Assembly: GCA_964057225.1 (NCBI GenBank)
Contig: OZ059899.1
Location: 2,542,001-2,606,000, forward strand
DNA from: Auanema rhodensis
Lineage: Eukaryota; Nematoda; Chromadorea; Rhabditida; Rhabditidae
DNA length: 64,000 nt
Reading direction: 5' to 3'
A program made the position numbers and the translations under genes. Shown piece by piece: positions 47,030-61,230 of the stretch; position 1 is the first letter of the stretch, and each line of letters begins with the position of its first letter. Below the pieces are notes generated by a model. It was not told the DNA's origin and ran no database searches. It saw only the letters and a list, made by a program, of their open reading frames with translations.

Positions 47030-50000
47030 TTGAAAAAAGGAATCTGAAAACATCTACTTTTCGCTAAATTATCTTGAAATTTTTCGAAAAAATTTTTGTC
47101 AAAATGTTTTTGGAAGCAATGTTGAGTGTACATGGAAACTCAACATACACTAATGCATCATTTTTCAAACGATCATAACTAATTTTTGTATTAAGCGTTT
47201 CTCAATGTAGTATAGTGCATTCGATGCGGATTTTTAAGCTGCGTCGATCTGTGTTATCAGATTTGCGCTAGCTTAAAAATGCACCAAGATATCAACTGAT
47301 ATAAGTTCACACTTATATCCTCGATTTTCACCCTGAAGAATTATTTTTTTCGTTGAATAACGTTGTCCATCGTCTTCGCCTTGAAAAAAGGAATCTAAAA
47401 ACATCTACTTTTTGCTAAATTATTTTTAAATTTTTCGAAAAAATTTTTGTCAAAATGTTTTTGGAAGCAATGTTGAGTGTACATGGAAACTCAACATACA
47501 CTAATGCATCATTTTTCAAACGATCATAACTAATTTTTGTATTGAGCGTTTCTCAATGTAGTATAGTGCATTCAATGCGGATTTTTGAGCTGCGTCGATC
47601 TGTGTTATCAGATTTGCGCTAGCTTAAAAATGCACCGAGATATCAACTGATATAAGTTCACACTTATATCCTCGATTTTCACCCTGAAGAATTATTTTTT
47701 TCGTTGAATAACATTGTCCATCGTCTTTGCTTTGAAAAACAGAATCTAAAAACATCTACTTTTTGCTAAATTATTTTGAAATTTTTCGAAAAAAGTTTTG
47801 TCAAAATGTTTTTGGAAGCAATGTTGAGTGTACATGGAAACTCAACATACACTAATGCATCATTTTTCAAACGATCATAACTAATTTTTGTATTAAGCGT
47901 TTCTCAATGTAGTATAGTGCATTCGATGCGGATTTTTGAGCTGCGTCGATCTGTGTTATCAGATTTGCGCTAGCTTAAAAATGCACCGAGATATCAACTG
48001 ATATAAGTTCACACTTATATCCTCGATTTTCACCCTGAAGAATTAATTTTTTCGTTGAATAACATTGTCCATCGTCTTTGCCTTGAAAAACGGAATCTAA
48101 AAACATCTACTTTTCGCTAAATTATTTTGAAATTTTTCGAAAAAATTTTTGTCAAAATGTTTTTGGAAGCAATGTTGAGTGTACATGGAAACTCAACATA
48201 CACTAATGCATCATTTTTCAAACGATCATAACTAATTTTTGTATCAAGCGTTTCTCAATGTAGTATAGTGCATTCGATGCGGATTTTTAAGCTGCGTCGA
48301 TCTGTGTTATCAGATTTGCGCTAGCTTAAAAAAGCACCGAGATATCAACTGATATAAGTTCACACTTATATCCTCGATTTTCACCCTGAAGAATTATTTT
48401 TTTCGTTGAATAACATTGTCCATCGTCTTTGCCTTGAAAAACGGAATCTAAAAACATCTACTTTTTGCTAAATTATTTTGAAATTTTTCGAAAAAATTTT
48501 TGTCAAAATGTTTTTGGAAGCAATGTTGAGTGTACATGGAAACTCAACATACACTAATGCATCATTTTTCAAACGATCATAACTAATTTTTGTATTAAGC
48601 CTTTCTCAATGTAGTATAGTGCATTCGATGCGGATTTTTAAGCTGCGTCGATCTGTGTTATCAGATTTGCGCTAGCTGAAAAATGCACCGAGATATCAAC
48701 TGATATAAGTTCACACTTATATCCTCGATTTTCACCCTGAAGAATTATTTTTTTCGTTGAATAACATTGTCCATCGTCTTTGCTTTGAAAAACAGAATCT
48801 AAAAACATCTACTTTTCGCTGAATTATTTTGAAATTTTTCGAAAAAATTTTTGTCAAAATGTTTTTGGAAGCAATGTTGAGTGTACATGGAAACTCAACA
48901 TACACTAATGCATCATTTTTCAAACGATCATAACTAATTTTTGTATTAAGCGTTTCTCAATGTAGTATAGTGCATTCAATGCGGATTTTTGAGCTGCGTC
49001 GATCTGTGTTATCAGATTTGCGCTAGCTTAAAAATGCACCGAGATATCAACTGATATAAGTTCACACTTATATCCTCGATTTTCACCCTGAAGAATTATT
49101 TTTTTCGTTGAATAACATTGTCCATCGTCTTTGCTTTGAAAAACAGAATCTAAAAACATCTACTTTTTGCTAAATTATTTTGAAATTTTTCGAAAAAAGT
49201 TTTGTCAAAATGTTTTTGGAAGCAATGTTGAGTGTACATGGAAACTCAACATACACTAATGCATCATTTTTCAAACGATCATAACTAATTTTTGTATTAA
49301 GCGTTTCTCAATGTAGTATAGTGCATTCGATGCGGATTTTTGAGCTGCGTCGATCTGTGTTATCAGATTTGCGCTAGCTTAAAAATGCACCGAGATATCA
49401 ACTGATATAAGTTCACACTTATATCCTCGATTTTCACCCTGAAGAATTAATTTTTTCGTTGAATAACATTGTCCATCGTCTTTGCCTTGAAAAACGGAAT
49501 CTAAAAACATCTACTTTTCGCTAAATTATTTTGAAATTTTTCGAAAAAATTTTTGTCAAAATGTTTTTGGAAGCAATGTTGAGTGTACATGGAAACTCAA
49601 CATACACTAATGCATCATTTTTCAAACGATCATAACTAATTTTTGTATCAAGCGTTTCTCAATGTAGTATAGTGCATTCGATGCGGATTTTTAAGCTGCG
49701 TCGATCTGTGTTATCAGATTTGCGCTAGCTTAAAAAAGCACCGAGATATCAACTGATATAAGTTCACACTTATATCCTCGATTTTCACCCTGAAGAATTA
49801 TTTTTTTCGTTGAATAACATTGTCCATCGTCTTTGCCTTGAAAAACGGAATCTAAAAACATCTACTTTTTGCTAAATTATTTTGAAATTTTTCGAAAAAA
49901 TTTTTGTCAAAATGTTTTTGGAAGCAATGTTGAGTGTACATGGAAACTCAACATACACTAATGCATCATTTTTCAAACGATCATAACTAATTTTTGTATT

Positions 50001-52294
50001 AAGCCTTTCTCAATGTAGTATAGTGCATTCGATGCGGATTTTTAAGCTGCGTCGATCTGTGTTATCAGATTTGCGCTAGCTGAAAAATGCACCGAGATAT
50101 CAACTGATATAAGTTCACACTTATATCCTCGATTTTCACCCTGAAGAATTATTTTTTTCGTTGAATAACATTGTCCATCGTCTTTGCTTTGAAAAACAGA
50201 ATCTAAAAACATCTACTTTTCGCTGAATTATTTTGAAATTTTTCGAAAAAATTTTTGTCAAAATGTTTTTGGAAGCAATGTTGAGTGTACATGGAAACTC
50301 AACATACACTAATGCATCATTTTTCAAACGATCATAACTAATTTTTGTATTAAGCGTTTCTCAATGTAGTATAGTGCATTCGATGCGGATTTTTAAGGTG
50401 CGTCGATCTGTGTTATCAGATTTGCGCTAGCTTAAAAAAGCACCGAGATATCAACTGATATAAGTTCACACTTATATCCTCGATTTTCACCCTGAAGAAT
50501 TATTTTTTTCGTTGAATAACATTGTCCATCGTCTTTGCCTTGAAAAACGGAATCTAAAAACATCTACTTTTTGCTAAATTATTTTGAAATTTTTCGAAAA
50601 AATTTTTGTCAAAATGTTTTTGGAAGCAATGTTGAGTGTACATGGAAACTCAACATACACTAATGCATCATTTTTCAAACGATCATAACTAATTTTTGTA
50701 TTAAGCCTTTCTCAATGTAGTATAGTGCATTCGATGCGGATTTTTAAGCTGCGTCGATCTGTGTTATCAGATTTGCGCTAGCTTAAAAATGCACCGAGAT
50801 ATCAACTGATATAAGTTCACACTTATATCCTCGATTTTCACCCTGAAGAATTAATTTTTTCGTTGAATAACATTGTCCATCGTCTTTGCCTTGAAAAACG
50901 GAATCTAAAAACATCTACTTTTCGCTGAATTATCTTGAAATTTTTCGAAAAAATTTTTGTCAAAATGTTTTTGGAAGCAATGTTGAGTGTACATGGAAAC
51001 TCAACATACACTAATGCATCATTTTTCAAACGATCATAACTAATTTTTGTATTAAGCGTTTCTCAATGTAGTATAGTGCATTCGATGCGGATTTTTGAGC
51101 TGCGTCGATCTGTGTTATCAGATTTGCGCTAGCTTGAAAATGCACCGAGATATCAACTGATATAAGTTCACACTTATATCCTCGATTTTCACCCTGAAGA
51201 ATTAATTTTTTCGTTGAATAACATTGTCCATCGTCTTTGCCTTGAAAAAAGGAATCTGAAAACATCTACTTTTCGCTAAATTATCTTGAAATTTTTCGAA
51301 AAAATTTTTGTCAAAATGTTTTTGGAAGCAATGTTGAGTGTACATGGAAACTCAACATACACTAATGCATCATTTTTCAAACGATCATAACTAATTTTTG
51401 TATTAAGCGTTTCTCAATGTAGTATAGTGCATTCGATGCGGATTTTTAAGCTGCGTCGATCTGTGTTATCAGATTTGCGCTAGCTTAAAAATGCACCAAG
51501 ATATCAACTGATATAAGTTCACACTTATATCCTCGATTTTCACCCTGAAGAATTATTTTTTTCGTTGAATAACGTTGTCCATCGTCTTCGCCTTGAAAAA
51601 AGGAATCTAAAAACATCTACTTTTTGCTAAATTATTTTTAAATTTTTCGAAAAAATTTTTGTCAAAATGTTTTTGGAAGCAATGTTGAGTGTACATGGAA
51701 ACTCAACATACACTAATGCATCATTTTTCAAACGATCATAACTAATTTTTGTATTAAGCGTTTCTCAATGTAGTATAGTGCATTCGATGCGGATTTTTGA
51801 GCTGCGTCGATCTGTGTTATCAGATTTGCGCTAGCTTAAAAATGCACCGAGATATCAACTGATATAAGTTCACACTTATATCCTCGATTTTCACCCTGAA
51901 GAATTAATTTTTTCGTTGAATAACATTGTCCATCGTCTTTGCCTTGAAAAAAGGAATCTGAAAACATCTACTTTTCGCTAAATTATCTTGAAATTTTTCG
52001 AAAAAATTTTTGTCAAAATGTTTTTGGAAGCAATGTTGAGTGTACATGGAAACTCAACATACACTAATGCATCATTTTTCAAACGATCATAACTAATTTT
52101 TGTATTAAGCGTTTCTCAATGTAGTATAGTGCATTCGATGCGGATTTTTAAGCTGCGTCGATCTGTGTTATCAGATTTGCGCTAGCTTAAAAATGCACCA
52201 AGATATCAACTGATATAAGTTCACACTTATATCCTCGATTTTCACCCTGAAGAATTATTTTTTTCGTTGAATAACGTTGTCCATCGTCTTCGCC
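47030..52294. repeat. Fifteen monomers with an internal 4-mer duplication
   Basis: The order is 47030 (CTGAAAAC), 47381 (ATTATTTTTA, TGAGCG hinge, TTCAATG), 47732, 48083 (CAAGCG hinge, AAAAAAGCAC), 48434 (TAAGCC, GCTAGCTG), 48785 (TTCAATG), 49136, 49487, 49838, 50189, 50540, 50891, 51242, 51593 and 51944. A 1404-bp offset links about 47545-48950 to about 48949-50355: TTCAATG at 47571 and 48975, CAAGCG at 48083 and 49487, GCTAGCTG at 48434 and 49838. The 51242/51593 and 51944/52295 pairs also repeat each other (CGTTG with CTTCGCC, then ATTATTTTTA). Confidence 0.85.
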
Positions 52295-52458
52295 TTGAAA
52301 AAAGGAATCTAAAAACATCTACTTTTTGCTAAATTATTTTTAAATTTTTCGAAAAAATTTTTGTCAAAATGTTTTTGGAAGCAATGTTGAGTGTACATGG
52401 AAACTCAACATACACTAATGCATCATTTTTCAAACGATCATAACTAATTTTTGTATTG

Positions 52459-52487
52459 AGCGTTTCTCAATGTAGTATAGTGCATTC
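52459..52487. other. Unequal-crossover junction inside one monomer
   Basis: The monomer at 52295 begins as the ATTATTTTTA / TGAGCG-hinge type (G at 52458) but ends as the 41414 type (G at 52488, then AAGCTG, CATCG). Its full left-type relatives at 47381, 58262 and 62474 have TTCAATG and GAGCTG after the same hinge. The switch therefore lies in this 29-bp interval, and the 351-bp phase is kept exactly across it. This is the joint expected when a 31-monomer tandem duplication forms by homologous out-of-register exchange. Confidence 0.8.
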
Positions 52488-55400
52488 GATGCGGATTTTT
52501 AAGCTGCGTCGATCTGTGTTATCAGATTTGCGCTAGCTTAAAAATGCACCGAGATATCAACTGATATAAGTTCACACTTATATCCTCGATTTTCACCCTG
52601 AAGAATTAATTTTTTCGTTGAATAACATCGTCCATCGTCTTTGCCTTGAAAAATGGAATCTAAAAACATCTACTTTTTGCTGAATTATTTTGAAATTTTT
52701 CGAAAAAATTTTTGTCAAAATGTTTTTGGAAGCAATGTTGAGTGTACATGGAAACTCAACATACACTAATGCATCATTTTTCAAACGATCATAACTAATT
52801 TTTGTATTAAGCGTTTCTCGATGTAGTATAGTGCATTCGATGCGGATTTTTAAGCTGCGTCGATCTGTGTTATCAGATTTGCGCTAGATTAAAAATGCAC
52901 CGAGATATCAACTGATATAAGTTCACACTTATATCCTCGATTTTCACCCTGAAGAATTAATTTTTTCGTTGAATAACATCGTCCATCGTCTTTGCCTTAA
53001 AAAATGGAATCTAAAAACATCTACTTTTTGCTAAATTATTTTGAAATTTTTCGAAAAAATTTTTGTCAAAATGTTTTTGGAAGCAATGTTGAGTGTACAT
53101 GGAAACTCAACATACACTAATGCATCATTTTTCAAACGATCATAACTAATTTTTGTATTAAGCGTTTCTCAATGTAGTATAGTGCATTCGATGCGGATTT
53201 TTAAGCTGCGTCGATCTGTGTTATCAGATTTGCGCTAGCTTAAAAATGCACCGAGATATCAACTGATATAAGTTCACACTTATATCCTCGATTTTCACCC
53301 TGAAGAATTAATTTTTTCGTTGAATAACATCGTCCATCGTCTTTGCCTTGAAAAACGGAATCTAAAAACATCTACTTTTTGCTAAATTATTTTGAAATTT
53401 TTCGAAAAAATTTTTGTCAAAATGTTTTTGGAAGCAATGTTGAGTGTACATGGAAACTCAACATACACTAATGCATCATTTTTCAAACGATCATAACTAA
53501 TTTTTGTATTAAGCCTTTCTCAATGTAGTATAGTGCATTCGATGCGGATTTTTAAGCTGCGTCGATCTGTGTTATCAGATTTGCGCTAGCTTAAAAATGC
53601 ACCGAGATATCAACTGATATAAGTTCACACTTATATCCTCGATTTTCACCCTGAAGAATTAATTTTTTCGTTGAATAACATTGTCCATCGTCTTTGCCTT
53701 GAAAAACGGAATCTAAAAACATCTACTTTTCGCTGAATTATCTTGAAATTTTTCGAAAAAATTTTTGTCAAAATGTTTTTGGAAGCAATGTTGAGTGTAC
53801 ATGGAAACTCAACATACACTAATGCATCATTTTTCAAACGATCATAACTAATTTTTGTATTAAGCGTTTCTCAATGTAGTATAGTGCATTTGATGCGGAT
53901 TTTTGAGCTGCGTCGATCTGTGTTATCAGATTTGCGCTAGCTTGAAAATGCACCGAGATATCAACTGATATAAGTTCACACTTATATCCTCGATTTTCAC
54001 CCTGAAGAATTAATTTTTTCGTTGAATAACATTGTCCATCGTCTTTGCCTTGAAAAAAGGAATCTGAAAACATCTACTTTTCGCTAAATTATCTTGAAAT
54101 TTTTCGAAAAAATTTTTGTCAAAATGTTTTTGGAAGCAATGTTGAGTGTACATGGAAACTCAACATACACTAATGCATCATTTTTCAAACGATCATAACT
54201 AATTTTTGTATTAAGCGTTTCTCAATGTAGTATAGTGCATTCGATGCGGATTTTTAAGCTGCGTCGATCTGTGTTATCAGATTTGCGCTAGCTTAAAAAT
54301 GCACCAAGATATCAACTGATATAAGTTCACACTTATATCCTCGATTTTCACCCTGAAGAATTATTTTTTTCGTTGAATAACATTGTCCATCGTCTTTGCT
54401 TTGAAAAACAGAATCTAAAAACATCTACTTTTTGCTAAATTATTTTGAAATTTTTCGAAAAAAGTTTTGTCAAAATGTTTTTGGAAGCAATGTTGAGTGT
54501 ACATGGAAACTCAACATACACTAATGCATCATTTTTCAAACGATCATAACTAATTTTTGTATTAAGCGTTTCTCAATGTAGTATAGTGCATTCGATGCGG
54601 ATTTTTGAGCTGCGTCGATCTGTGTTATCAGATTTGCGCTAGCTTAAAAATGCACCGAGATATCAACTGATATAAGTTCACACTTATATCCTCGATTTTC
54701 ACCCTGAAGAATTAATTTTTTCGTTGAATAACATTGTCCATCGTCTTTGCCTTGAAAAACGGAATCTAAAAACATCTACTTTTCGCTGAATTATCTTGAA
54801 ATTTTTCGAAAAAATTTTTGTCAAAATGTTTTTGGAAGCAATGTTGAGTGTACATGGAAACTCAACATACACTAATGCATCATTTTTCAAACGATCATAA
54901 CTAATTTTTGTATTAAGCGTTTCTCAATGTAGTATAGTGCATTCGATGCGGATTTTTGAGCTGCGTCGATCTGTGTTATCAGATTTGCGCTAGCTTAAAA
55001 ATGCACCGAGATATCAACTGATATAAGTTCACACTTATATCCTCGATTTTCACCCTGAAGAATTAATTTTTTCGTTGAATAACATTGTCCATCGTCTTTG
55101 CCTTAAAAAATGGAATCTAAAAACATCTACTTTTTGCTAAATTATTTTGAAATTTTTCGAAAAAATTTTTGTCAAAATGTTTTTGGAAGCAATGTTGAGT
55201 GTACATGGAAACTCAACATACACTAATGCATCATTTTTCAAACGATCATAACTAATTTTTGTATTAAGCGTTTCTCAATGTAGTATAGTGCATTCGATGC
55301 GGATTTTTAAGCTGCGTCGATCTGTGTTATCAGATTTGCGCTAGCTTAAAAATGCACCGAGATATCAACTGATATAAGTTCACACTTATATCCTCGATTT

Positions 55401-58319
55401 TCACCCTGAAGAATTAATTTTTTCGTTGAATAACATCGTCCATCGTCTTTGCCTTGAAAAATGGAATCTAAAAACATCTACTTTTTGCTGAATTATTTTG
55501 AAATTTTTCGAAAAAATTTTTGTCAAAATGTTTTTGGAAGCAATGTTGAGTGTACATGGAAACTCAACATACACTAATGCATCATTTTTCAAACGATCAT
55601 AACTAATTTTTGTATTAAGCGTTTCTCGATGTAGTATAGTGCATTCGATGCGGATTTTTAAGCTGCGTCGATCTGTGTTATCAGATTTGCGCTAGATTAA
55701 AAATGCACCGAGATATCAACTGATATAAGTTCACACTTATATCCTCGATTTTCACCCTGAAGAATTAATTTTTTCGTTGAATAACATCGTCCATCGTCTT
55801 TGCCTTGAAAAATGGAATCTAAAAACATCTACTTTTTGCTAAATTATTTTGAAATTTTTCGAAAAAATTTTTGTCAAAATGTTTTTGGAAGCAATGTTGA
55901 GTGTACATGGAAACTCAACATACACTAATGCATCATTTTTCAAACGATCATAACTAATTTTTGTATTAAGCGTTTCTCAATGTAGTATAGTGCATTCGAT
56001 GCGGATTTTTAAGCTGCGTCGATCTGTGTTATCAGATTTGCGCTAGCTTAAAAATGCACCGAGATATCAACTGATATAAGTTCACACTTATATCCTCGAT
56101 TTTCACCCTGAAGAATTAATTTTTTCGTTGAATAACATCGTCCATCGTCTTTGCCTTGAAAAACGGAATCTAAAAACATCTACTTTTTGCTAAATTATTT
56201 TGAAATTTTTCGAAAAAATTTTTGTCAAAATGTTTTTGGAAGCAATGTTGAGTGTACATGGAAACTCAACATACACTAATGCATCATTTTTCAAACGATC
56301 ATAACTAATTTTTGTATTAAGCCTTTCTCAATGTAGTATAGTGCATTCGATGCGGATTTTTAAGCTGCGTCGATCTGTGTTATCAGATTTGCGCTAGCTT
56401 AAAAATGCACCGAGATATCAACTGATATAAGTTCACACTTATATCCTCGATTTTCACCCTGAAGAATTAATTTTTTCGTTGAATAACATTGTCCATCGTC
56501 TTTGCCTTGAAAAACGGAATCTAAAAACATCTACTTTTCGCTGAATTATCTTGAAATTTTTCGAAAAAATTTTTGTCAAAATGTTTTTGGAAGCAATGTT
56601 GAGTGTACATGGAAACTCAACATACACTAATGCATCATTTTTCAAACGATCATAACTAATTTTTGTATTAAGCGTTTCTCAATGTAGTATAGTGCATTCG
56701 ATGCGGATTTTTGAGCTGCGTCGATCTGTGTTATCAGATTTGCGCTAGCTTGAAAATGCACCGAGATATCAACTGATATAAGTTCACACTTATATCCTCG
56801 ATTTTCACCCTGAAGAATTAATTTTTTCGTTGAATAACATTGTCCATCGTCTTTGCCTTGAAAAAAGGAATCTGAAAACATCTACTTTTCGCTAAATTAT
56901 CTTGAAATTTTTCGAAAAAATTTTTGTCAAAATGTTTTTGGAAGCAATGTTGAGTGTACATGGAAACTCAACATACACTAATGCATCATTTTTCAAACGA
57001 TCATAACTAATTTTTGTATTAAGCGTTTCTCAATGTAGTATAGTGCATTCGATGCGGATTTTTAAGCTGCGTCGATCTGTGTTATCAGATTTGCGCTAGC
57101 TTAAAAATGCACCAAGATATCAACTGATATAAGTTCACACTTATATCCTCGATTTTCACCCTGAAGAATTATTTTTTTCGTTGAATAACATTGTCCATCG
57201 TCTTTGCTTTGAAAAACAGAATCTAAAAACATCTACTTTTTGCTAAATTATTTTGAAATTTTTCGAAAAAAGTTTTGTCAAAATGTTTTTGGAAGCAATG
57301 TTGAGTGTACATGGAAACTCAACATACACTAATGCATCATTTTTCAAACGATCATAACTAATTTTTGTATTAAGCGTTTCTCAATGTAGTATAGTGCATT
57401 CGATGCGGATTTTTGAGCTGCGTCGATCTGTGTTATCAGATTTGCGCTAGCTTAAAAATGCACCGAGATATCAACTGATATAAGTTCACACTTATATCCT
57501 CGATTTTCACCCTGAAGAATTAATTTTTTCGTTGAATAACATTGTCCATCGTCTTTGCCTTGAAAAACGGAATCTAAAAACATCTACTTTTCGCTGAATT
57601 ATCTTGAAATTTTTCGAAAAAATTTTTGTCAAAATGTTTTTGGAAGCAATGTTGAGTGTACATGGAAACTCAACATACACTAATGCATCATTTTTCAAAC
57701 GATCATAACTAATTTTTGTATTAAGCGTTTCTCAATGTAGTATAGTGCATTCGATGCGGATTTTTGAGCTGCGTCGATCTGTGTTATCAGATTTGCGCTA
57801 GCTTAAAAATGCACCGAGATATCAACTGATATAAGTTCACACTTATATCCTCGATTTTCACCCTGAAGAATTAATTTTTTCGTTGAATAACATTGTCCAT
57901 CGTCTTTGCCTTGAAAAAAGGAATCTGAAAACATCTACTTTTCGCTAAATTATCTTGAAATTTTTCGAAAAAATTTTTGTCAAAATGTTTTTGGAAGCAA
58001 TGTTGAGTGTACATGGAAACTCAACATACACTAATGCATCATTTTTCAAACGATCATAACTAATTTTTGTATTAAGCGTTTCTCAATGTAGTATAGTGCA
58101 TTCGATGCGGATTTTTAAGCTGCGTCGATCTGTGTTATCAGATTTGCGCTAGCTTAAAAATGCACCAAGATATCAACTGATATAAGTTCACACTTATATC
58201 CTCGATTTTCACCCTGAAGAATTATTTTTTTCGTTGAATAACGTTGTCCATCGTCTTCGCCTTGAAAAAAGGAATCTAAAAACATCTACTTTTTGCTAAA
58301 TTATTTTTAAATTTTTCGA

Positions 58320-61230
58320 AAAAATTTTTGTCAAAATGTTTTTGGAAGCAATGTTGAGTGTACATGGAAACTCAACATACACTAATGCATCATTTTTCAA
58401 ACGATCATAACTAATTTTTGTATTGAGCGTTTCTCAATGTAGTATAGTGCATTCAATGCGGATTTTTGAGCTGCGTCGATCTGTGTTATCAGATTTGCGC
58501 TAGCTTAAAAATGCACCGAGATATCAACTGATATAAGTTCACACTTATATCCTCGATTTTCACCCTGAAGAATTATTTTTTTCGTTGAATAACATTGTCC
58601 ATCGTCTTTGCTTTGAAAAACAGAATCTAAAAACATCTACTTTTTGCTAAATTATTTTGAAATTTTTCGAAAAAAGTTTTGTCAAAATGTTTTTGGAAGC
58701 AATGTTGAGTGTACATGGAAACTCAACATACACTAATGCATCATTTTTCAAACGATCATAACTAATTTTTGTATTAAGCGTTTCTCAATGTAGTATAGTG
58801 CATTCGATGCGGATTTTTGAGCTGCGTCGATCTGTGTTATCAGATTTGCGCTAGCTTAAAAATGCACCGAGATATCAACTGATATAAGTTCACACTTATA
58901 TCCTCGATTTTCACCCTGAAGAATTAATTTTTTCGTTGAATAACATTGTCCATCGTCTTTGCCTTGAAAAACGGAATCTAAAAACATCTACTTTTCGCTA
59001 AATTATTTTGAAATTTTTCGAAAAAATTTTTGTCAAAATGTTTTTGGAAGCAATGTTGAGTGTACATGGAAACTCAACATACACTAATGCATCATTTTTC
59101 AAACGATCATAACTAATTTTTGTATTAAGCGTTTCTCAATGTAGTATAGTGCATTCGATGCGGATTTTTAAGGTGCGTCGATCTGTGTTATCAGATTTGC
59201 GCTAGCTTAAAAAAGCACCGAGATATCAACTGATATAAGTTCACACTTATATCCTCGATTTTCACCCTGAAGAATTATTTTTTTCGTTGAATAACATTGT
59301 CCATCGTCTTTGCCTTGAAAAACGGAATCTAAAAACATCTACTTTTTGCTAAATTATTTTGAAATTTTTCGAAAAAATTTTTGTCAAAATGTTTTTGGAA
59401 GCAATGTTGAGTGTACATGGAAACTCAACATACACTAATGCATCATTTTTCAAACGATCATAACTAATTTTTGTATTAAGCCTTTCTCAATGTAGTATAG
59501 TGCATTCGATGCGGATTTTTAAGCTGCGTCGATCTGTGTTATCAGATTTGCGCTAGCTTAAAAATGCACCGAGATATCAACTGATATAAGTTCACACTTA
59601 TATCCTCGATTTTCACCCTGAAGAATTAATTTTTTCGTTGAATAACATTGTCCATCGTCTTTGCCTTGAAAAAAGGAATCTAAAAACATCTACTTTTCGC
59701 TGAATTATCTTGAAATTTTTCGAAAAAATTTTTGTCAAAATGTTTTTGGAAGCAATGTTGAGTGTACATGGAAACTCAACATACACTAATGCATCATTTT
59801 TCAAACGATCATAACTAATTTTTGTATTGAGCGTTTCTCAATGTAGTATAGTGCATTCAATGCGGATTTTTGAGCTGCGTCGATCTGTGTTATCAGATTT
59901 GCGCTAGCTTAAAAATGCACCGAGATATCAACTGATATAAGTTCACACTTATATCCTCGATTTTCACCCTGAAGAATTATTTTTTTCGTTGAATAACATT
60001 GTCCATCGTCTTTGCTTTGAAAAACAGAATCTAAAAACATCTACTTTTTGCTAAATTATTTTGAAATTTTTCGAAAAAAGTTTTGTCAAAATGTTTTTGG
60101 AAGCAATGTTGAGTGTACATGGAAACTCAACATACACTAATGCATCATTTTTCAAACGATCATAACTAATTTTTGTATTAAGCGTTTCTCAATGTAGTAT
60201 AGTGCATTCGATGCGGATTTTTGAGCTGCGTCGATCTGTGTTATCAGATTTGCGCTAGCTTAAAAATGCACCGAGATATCAACTGATATAAGTTCACACT
60301 TATATCCTCGATTTTCACCCTGAAGAATTAATTTTTTCGTTGAATAACATTGTCCATCGTCTTTGCCTTGAAAAACGGAATCTAAAAACATCTACTTTTC
60401 GCTAAATTATTTTGAAATTTTTCGAAAAAATTTTTGTCAAAATGTTTTTGGAAGCAATGTTGAGTGTACATGGAAACTCAACATACACTAATGCATCATT
60501 TTTCAAACGATCATAACTAATTTTTGTATTAAGCGTTTCTCAATGTAGTATAGTGCATTCGATGCGGATTTTTAAGGTGCGTCGATCTGTGTTATCAGAT
60601 TTGCGCTAGCTTAAAAAAGCACCGAGATATCAACTGATATAAGTTCACACTTATATCCTCGATTTTCACCCTGAAGAATTATTTTTTTCGTTGAATAACA
60701 TTGTCCATCGTCTTTGCCTTGAAAAACGGAATCTAAAAACATCTACTTTTTGCTAAATTATTTTGAAATTTTTCGAAAAAATTTTTGTCAAAATGTTTTT
60801 GGAAGCAATGTTGAGTGTACATGGAAACTCAACATACACTAATGCATCATTTTTCAAACGATCATAACTAATTTTTGTATTAAGCCTTTCTCAATGTAGT
60901 ATAGTGCATTCGATGCGGATTTTTAAGCTGCGTCGATCTGTGTTATCAGATTTGCGCTAGCTTAAAAATGCACCGAGATATCAACTGATATAAGTTCACA
61001 CTTATATCCTCGATTTTCACCCTGAAGAATTAATTTTTTCGTTGAATAACATTGTCCATCGTCTTTGCCTTGAAAAACGGAATCTAAAAACATCTACTTT
61101 TCGCTGAATTATCTTGAAATTTTTCGAAAAAATTTTTGTCAAAATGTTTTTGGAAGCAATGTTGAGTGTACATGGAAACTCAACATACACTAATGCATCA
61201 TTTTTCAAACGATCATAACTAATTTTTGTA
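58320..61230. repeat. 4-mer duplication inside 31-mer copy B (1404-bp offset)
   Basis: TTCAATG at 58452 and 59856, AAAGTTTTG in 58613 and 60017, AAGGTGCG with AAAAAAGCAC in 58964 and 60368, and TAAGCC hinges in 59315 and 60719 repeat 1404 bp apart. It is the counterpart of the 4-mer duplication near 47.5-50.4 kb, but with different member states, so conversion or separate duplication has altered one of them. Confidence 0.8.

Larger units (their letters stand above)
41582..52458. repeat. 31-mer HOR, copy A (about 10.88 kb)
   Basis: The stretch containing the 8-mer pair and the monomers to its right recurs at a constant 10881-bp offset (31 x 351) starting in monomer 52295. Shared rare states include CATTTGATG in 42818 and 53699, AAAGTTTTG in 43520 and 54401, and CGTTG with CTTCGCC near 47360 and 58240. 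The left limit is given to within one monomer by the chimeric junction in the second copy. Confidence 0.88.
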
